Below are positions 61,114-64,000 of a DNA stretch of 64,000 nucleotides, piece by piece. The DNA comes from CAVROP01 sp050008495 (GTDB lineage Bacteria; Acidobacteriota; Terriglobia; UBA7540), in assembly GCA_050008495.1 (NCBI GenBank), contig JBEKMN010000003.1, positions 1-64,000 of the forward strand. Direction: 5' to 3'. Below the pieces are notes generated by a model. It did no database searches. It worked only from the letters and a program-made list of their open reading frames with translations, and was not told the origin of the DNA. Within the stretch, counting starts at the first letter, position 1; the number at the start of each line of letters is the position of its first letter. Made by a program: the position numbers and the translations under genes.

Positions 61114-61119
61114 ATTATA
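61114..61119 (-). promoter_or_regulatory. Possible -10 box directly before gmhA
   Basis: On the minus strand TATAAT ends eight bases before the gmhA ATG. A -35 at 17 or 18 bases is poor (TCCTAA, TTCCTA). If used, it would give a transcript starting at the start codon. Confidence 0.4.
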
Positions 61120-61662
61120 TCATTCCGGTTCGTTGATTAGGAATTCTGCCGCCGCCAACAAGGTGGGGACGGTCAGGCGAGGGGCATGGGGCAGCGTTTC
61201 CAACGCGGATACGGGGGTGCCGGAGACCATGATCGCGGGACAACCCGCTGCCTGCGCCGCCCGAAGATCGCTTTCAGTGTCGCCGACGAGGAAGGTACGC
61301 TCAAAATCGAAGTGGTGCTCCGCTTGGGCACGCCGAAGCAGTCCGGGCTTTGGTTTCCGGCACTCGCAACCATCCTCTGCGCGGTGGGTGCAATAGTAAA
61401 CACTTAGTATCCGTCCGCCATGCGCTTCAACCTCGGCAATGAACCGGAGCGTGACTTCGTCGAGGTCGGCGGCGGACATCAGACCCTTTCCCACTCCTGC
61501 CTGGTTTGAGACGACGATGACCTGGTAGTTCTTCTCATTCAGAAGGCGTAAAGCCTCGAGAGCGCCGGGCAGGAAAACGAACTCTCCCCAACGGCTAACA
61601 TAGCCGGAGATAATTCGACGATTGATAACACCGTCGCGGTCAAGCAGGACGAATCTAGGCAT
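61120..61662 (-). CDS. gmhB: HAD-family heptose bisphosphate phosphatase (GmhB-like)
   Basis: A 180-aa HAD phosphatase that removes the 7-phosphate from heptose 1,7-bisphosphate. Motif I is FVLLDRDGVINRR with both nucleophile and acid Asp; motif II is in VIVVSNQAGVGKG; the zinc-site cysteines are in YYCTHRAEDGCECRKPKPG; motif III/IV is in TFLVGDTESDLRAAQAAG. Histidinol phosphatase is a close relative, but the adjacent gmhA-like gene supports heptose synthesis. I use the ATG at 61662, where MPRFVLLDRDG aligns with the family. An ATG three codons upstream is also possible; both overlap the methyltransferase stop. Confidence 0.88.
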   Translation of the reverse strand: MPRFVLLDRDGVINRRIISGYVSRWGEFVFLPGALEALRLLNEKNYQVIVVSNQAGVGKGLMSAADLDEVTLRFIAEVEAHGGRILSVYYCTHRAEDGCECRKPKPGLLRRAQAEHHFDFERTFLVGDTESDLRAAQAAGCPAIMVSGTPVSALETLPHAPRLTVPTLLAAAEFLINEPE

Positions 61663-62422
61663 TCGCAGCATCCGCTTTTTTGTCAGCTACCGCGAATATG
61701 TTTGCCGTGAAGATACGACACAGGTCGTTTGTAGGACCCTGCTCGACTAGCTGGATGAAACTCAAACCTGCTTCGATGAGTTTCCAAAGGACAAAGCGGA
61801 CTGCGCTTTTCACGCCATGAACTACCGGTCTAACACCCCCCACGCGAACATTTACAAAGCCCGTCATCTCCAAGACCTGCTTCAGGCTGGTAGGCGCGAA
61901 AGGAGTTTCGTGGGTAAAATCCATGAAGAAAAGGGGCAGAAAAAACGTGGCCGCGTTCGGTACTTGACACAGGAATCTGCCCCCAGGCCGGAGCGCAGTC
62001 CCTATGAGTTTGAGCAGCTCGAGAAGCTGGTCCTTTGGAAAATGCTCCAGCATATTGATGGAAGAAATAAAATCGAATTGACCCAAAGAGTCCCGCAGCA
62101 TCGAACGTGCGTCCCCGCAAGCCAGGTTCCTGACCCCCGCAGCACGCCCTTCTTCCACGTGTTTCGGGTCCAGGTCCACGCCCGTCGCCGACTCATAGCC
62201 GGCGCGTTGCATGAGGTAGAGGAACTCGCCGTTACCGGAACCCATGTCCAGGATCCGGGCGTCCTTTTTCGCAGGAAGATAAGGAGCGTACAATTTGCGA
62301 AAGGTCGGCTCCATCACCATCGCAAATGCGCGAGACCTGGAAGGGCGGAATGTGCGGGGCCGCAGGTCCGCGTACCTTTCGTAAGTGTTCACCGAGAATT
62401 CCCTTTTTGAAGGTAGCGTCAT
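61655..62422 (-). CDS. Class I SAM-dependent methyltransferase
   Basis: A 255-aa methyltransferase. Motif I is DARILDMGSGNGEFLYLMQR (about residue 54), motif II is ATGVDLDPKHVEEGRAAG and motif III is FDFISSINMLEHFPKDQLLE. The HFP/LRPGG segment after it (GTALRPGGRFLCQVPNAATF) is typical of the Methyltransf_23 group found in polysaccharide loci. It overlaps the gmhB-like gene by a few bases and follows rfbD by 96, so it probably modifies a sugar or lipid-linked glycan. No strong ribosome-binding site precedes the first ATG. A GTG at codon 11, with AAGGGA upstream, is an alternative start. Confidence 0.85.
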   Translation of the reverse strand: MTLPSKREFSVNTYERYADLRPRTFRPSRSRAFAMVMEPTFRKLYAPYLPAKKDARILDMGSGNGEFLYLMQRAGYESATGVDLDPKHVEEGRAAGVRNLACGDARSMLRDSLGQFDFISSINMLEHFPKDQLLELLKLIGTALRPGGRFLCQVPNAATFFLPLFFMDFTHETPFAPTSLKQVLEMTGFVNVRVGGVRPVVHGVKSAVRFVLWKLIEAGLSFIQLVEQGPTNDLCRIFTANIFAVADKKADAANA

Positions 62423-62518
62423 AGGTAATTGCGCATTCTAAAAGGTTGTGGCGTCATCTGGCCCTGAGATCACTGCAAATTGCGAACTTCACTTACTATG
62501 ATATTCTGGGGGCGCGGG

Positions 62519-63430
62519 TTATTCAATTAGTCCACAACCCTGCACCTGGCCTTCCCGAAGGAGGTAGCGGGCTAGGGCATCCTGCCAAGGCGGGAGGAGG
62601 CCGAGTCCTTCGCTTTCCAGGCGTGTGTGTGCAAGTCGAGAGTTTCGTGGCCGCAGGGCGGGGCGGTCCGAGGCCGAGGTCGGGATAGCGGCCAGTGGAA
62701 TGTGGCTTAGTCCTGCCTGGCGAAGGATCTCGCCCGCAAACTCGAACCAGGAGCAAGACCCGTAGTTCGTTGCGTGATAGATGCCGGGTTTCCCTTTCAT
62801 CACAATCCGTTCGAGTTTCTCGGCCAAGTCCACAGTGTAGGTGGGCGCTCCAAACTGATCGTCCACTACACGCAGTGGATTTCCCTGCCCGGCTCGCTCC
62901 AGGATGGCGCGAACGAAGTTCTTGCCCAGGGGGCCAAAGAGCCACGACGTTCTGACAATCCAGGCCGCCGGAAGTAATTCCGCGACGTACTTCTCGCCTT
63001 GCAGTTTGCTCGCGCCGTAAACGTTCAGCGCGTTGGGAGCGTCGTTTTCGACGTAGGGTGTAGGCTTGCGGCCGTCGAAGACGTAGTCGGTGCTGATGTA
63101 ACACAAAGGGACAGAGGACTCGCGGCAGGCGATTGCCACGTTGCGGGTGCCTTCCGCATTCACCTGGAAAGCGACCTCGGGGCGCCGCTCGCAGTCGTCC
63201 ACGGCGGTCAAGGCGGCGGTGTGGATCACCGCGTCGAGGCCAGCGCCTTGAATCGCTCCGCGCACAAGGCGGAGATTGGTAATCTCGACCTCGGGCAGGT
63301 CCGCGCCAAGCACTGCGTGACGGGCGCAGAGGAGGGCCGAAAGGTCTCGGCCCAACATACCGTTGCTACCTGTGATCAGAATTCGCACCTTCTCGACTCT
63401 CTCCAGGTCTATACTGCGAGTCACTTCCAT
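62519..63430 (-). CDS. rfbD: dTDP-4-dehydrorhamnose reductase
   Basis: A 303-aa NAD(P)H-dependent reductase, the last enzyme of dTDP-L-rhamnose synthesis. The Rossmann motif is ILITGSNGMLGRDLSALL. The catalytic tyrosine and lysine are in NVYGASKLQGEKYV, and STDYVFDGRKPTPYVEND and WIVRTSWLFGPLGKNFV are conserved family segments. The true start may be nearer the Rossmann strand (the first 15 residues are not conserved). The gene lies downstream of rfbB and upstream of the heptose genes, which supports a rhamnose- and heptose-containing surface glycan. Confidence 0.9.
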   Translation of the reverse strand: MEVTRSIDLERVEKVRILITGSNGMLGRDLSALLCARHAVLGADLPEVEITNLRLVRGAIQGAGLDAVIHTAALTAVDDCERRPEVAFQVNAEGTRNVAIACRESSVPLCYISTDYVFDGRKPTPYVENDAPNALNVYGASKLQGEKYVAELLPAAWIVRTSWLFGPLGKNFVRAILERAGQGNPLRVVDDQFGAPTYTVDLAEKLERIVMKGKPGIYHATNYGSCSWFEFAGEILRQAGLSHIPLAAIPTSASDRPALRPRNSRLAHTRLESEGLGLLPPWQDALARYLLREGQVQGCGLIE

Positions 63431-63455
63431 TAACTAGCTTCGACCAAGGGAAATG

Positions 63456-63527
63456 ACCCCTAACCCGGTCCTCGCCGGCTAATGAAAGCGCCGTCGCGGG
63501 CCAGCCTCTTCCCCACGGGAGCGGGCG
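63456..63527 (+). repeat. 72-bp element, diverged copy G
   Basis: ACCCCTAACCCGGTCCTCG, GGCTAATGAAAGCGCCGTC and CCTCTTCCCCACGGGAGCGG match copies B-F with several changes. It sits between rfbB and rfbD. Confidence 0.7.
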
Positions 63528-63548
63528 ACGTACGTTGTTACGATGTTC

Positions 63549-64000
63549 CTACAGTTGAGCGAGGGAGTTGCGACGGTTCTCATAGAACTTGAGGTAGTAA
63601 CTCTTGTACTCTCCGCTCTTGGTTTTCTGTACCCATTCGGGGTGGAGGCGATACCACTCGACGGTTCGCAGCAACCCTTCCTCGAAGGTCACAGCGGGCT
63701 TCCAGCCCAACTCCGCGCGGATCTTGGCGCTATCGAGCGCATATCGGCGATCGTGTCCTGGCCGGTCTTCCACAAACTTGATTAGACCCTCGGGCTTGCG
63801 CAAGATCTGCAACAACCTGCGCACCACACTCAAGTTTGTGAGGCCTTGCCCGTATCCGATGTTATAAATCTCCCCCGGACGGCCTGCTTCAAGGACGCGG
63901 TCGAGAGCGCGGCAGTGATCCTCCACAAAAACCCAATCCCTCTCATTCAGCCCGTCGCCGTACACGGGAAGTGGCTTGCCTTCAAGAGCGTTGGTAATCA
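63549..64000 (-). CDS. rfbB: dTDP-glucose 4,6-dehydratase, C-terminal part (5'-truncated)
   Basis: The last 150 or so residues of an extended-SDR sugar-nucleotide dehydratase. The frame is open to the window edge, where it reads TNALEGKPLPVYGDG, then RDWVFVEDHCRALDRVLEAG, GEIYNIGYGQGLTNLSVVRR, DRPGHDRRYALDSAKIRAEL and TFEEGLLRTVEWY. These match the C-terminal domain of RfbB. The N-terminal NAD-binding domain and catalytic residues lie beyond the window. With rfbD next to it, it makes dTDP-rhamnose. The first ATG inside the window (63965) is internal and not the start. Confidence 0.93.
   Translation of the reverse strand, partial: ITNALEGKPLPVYGDGLNERDWVFVEDHCRALDRVLEAGRPGEIYNIGYGQGLTNLSVVRRLLQILRKPEGLIKFVEDRPGHDRRYALDSAKIRAELGWKPAVTFEEGLLRTVEWYRLHPEWVQKTKSGEYKSYYLKFYENRRNSLAQL

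Noticed and set aside
63549..63965. Complete small gene starting at the ATG at 63965
   Set aside because: The frame stays open to the window edge with conserved RfbB residues before that ATG, so it is an internal methionine.

Overview
The window is GC-rich chromosomal DNA from a free-living, polysaccharide-degrading bacterium. It is most likely a member of the Acidobacteriota (Bryobacter/Solibacter or Terriglobia-like). This rests on three long FtsX-type permeases of the ADOP type (acidobacterial duplicated orphan permease), one of them behind a PadR regulator. It is supported by many twin-arginine (RRxFL) secreted enzymes, a secreted TPR-CHAT protein and many intergenic short repeats. The assignment is inference from gene content; no rRNA is present.

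Layout. 0.5-5.2 kb: RND efflux pump (inner-membrane permease and membrane-fusion lipoprotein), then a small RRM RNA-binding protein. 6.3-19.6 kb: a beta-glucan/beta-mannan catabolic region. On the minus strand it encodes a GH9 cellulase, an SSS sodium symporter, a cellobiose 2-epimerase and a GH130 mannosyl-glucose phosphorylase. On the plus strand are a GH94 cellobiose phosphorylase and a GH30 glucosidase. Together these fit secreted cleavage, oligosaccharide uptake and phosphorolysis that saves ATP. A small DUF559 nuclease gene flanked by inverted 72-bp repeats sits between the symporter and the epimerase. 19.7-25.6 kb: housekeeping and miscellaneous genes (2-hydroxyacid dehydrogenase, rhomboid protease, GNAT, OPT transporter, YqeY). 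25.9 kb: tRNA-Arg(ACG) followed by a decayed tyrosine integrase. 26.5-36 kb: Tat-exported alpha/beta hydrolase, Gfo/Idh/MocA oxidoreductase and a GHL6-like hydrolase, with several hypotheticals. 37.3-42.3 kb: an unknown RR-signal protein with a secreted PPC-TPR-CHAT protease-like protein. 43.2-55 kb: SelA-like PLP protein, bicupin, three ADOP permeases, a PIN/RHH toxin-antitoxin pair and PadR. 55.3-60.4 kb: Tat-signal cluster of a large glycoside hydrolase-like protein, an AmrS-type radical SAM protein and a DUF362 protein. 60.5-64 kb: sugar-nucleotide/surface-polysaccharide genes (gmhA-like, gmhB-like, methyltransferase, rfbD, 5'-truncated rfbB).

Intergenic space is rich in short repeats of at least five kinds: 72-bp 'CCCTCTCCC' elements, GTAG-footed hairpins, inverted pairs of low-complexity 'word' repeats, a 'GAGTTCGTTTT' family and a 'CTCAGAATGACAGCG' family. 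A RAYT transposase remnant lies next to one GTAG-footed hairpin. The most notable items for follow-up are the CHAT protein with its unknown partner, the exported radical SAM/DUF362/hydrolase cluster, the DUF559 cassette inside a catabolic operon, the toxin-antitoxin promoter with two palindromes and a predicted leaderless start, and the inverted word-repeat architecture.
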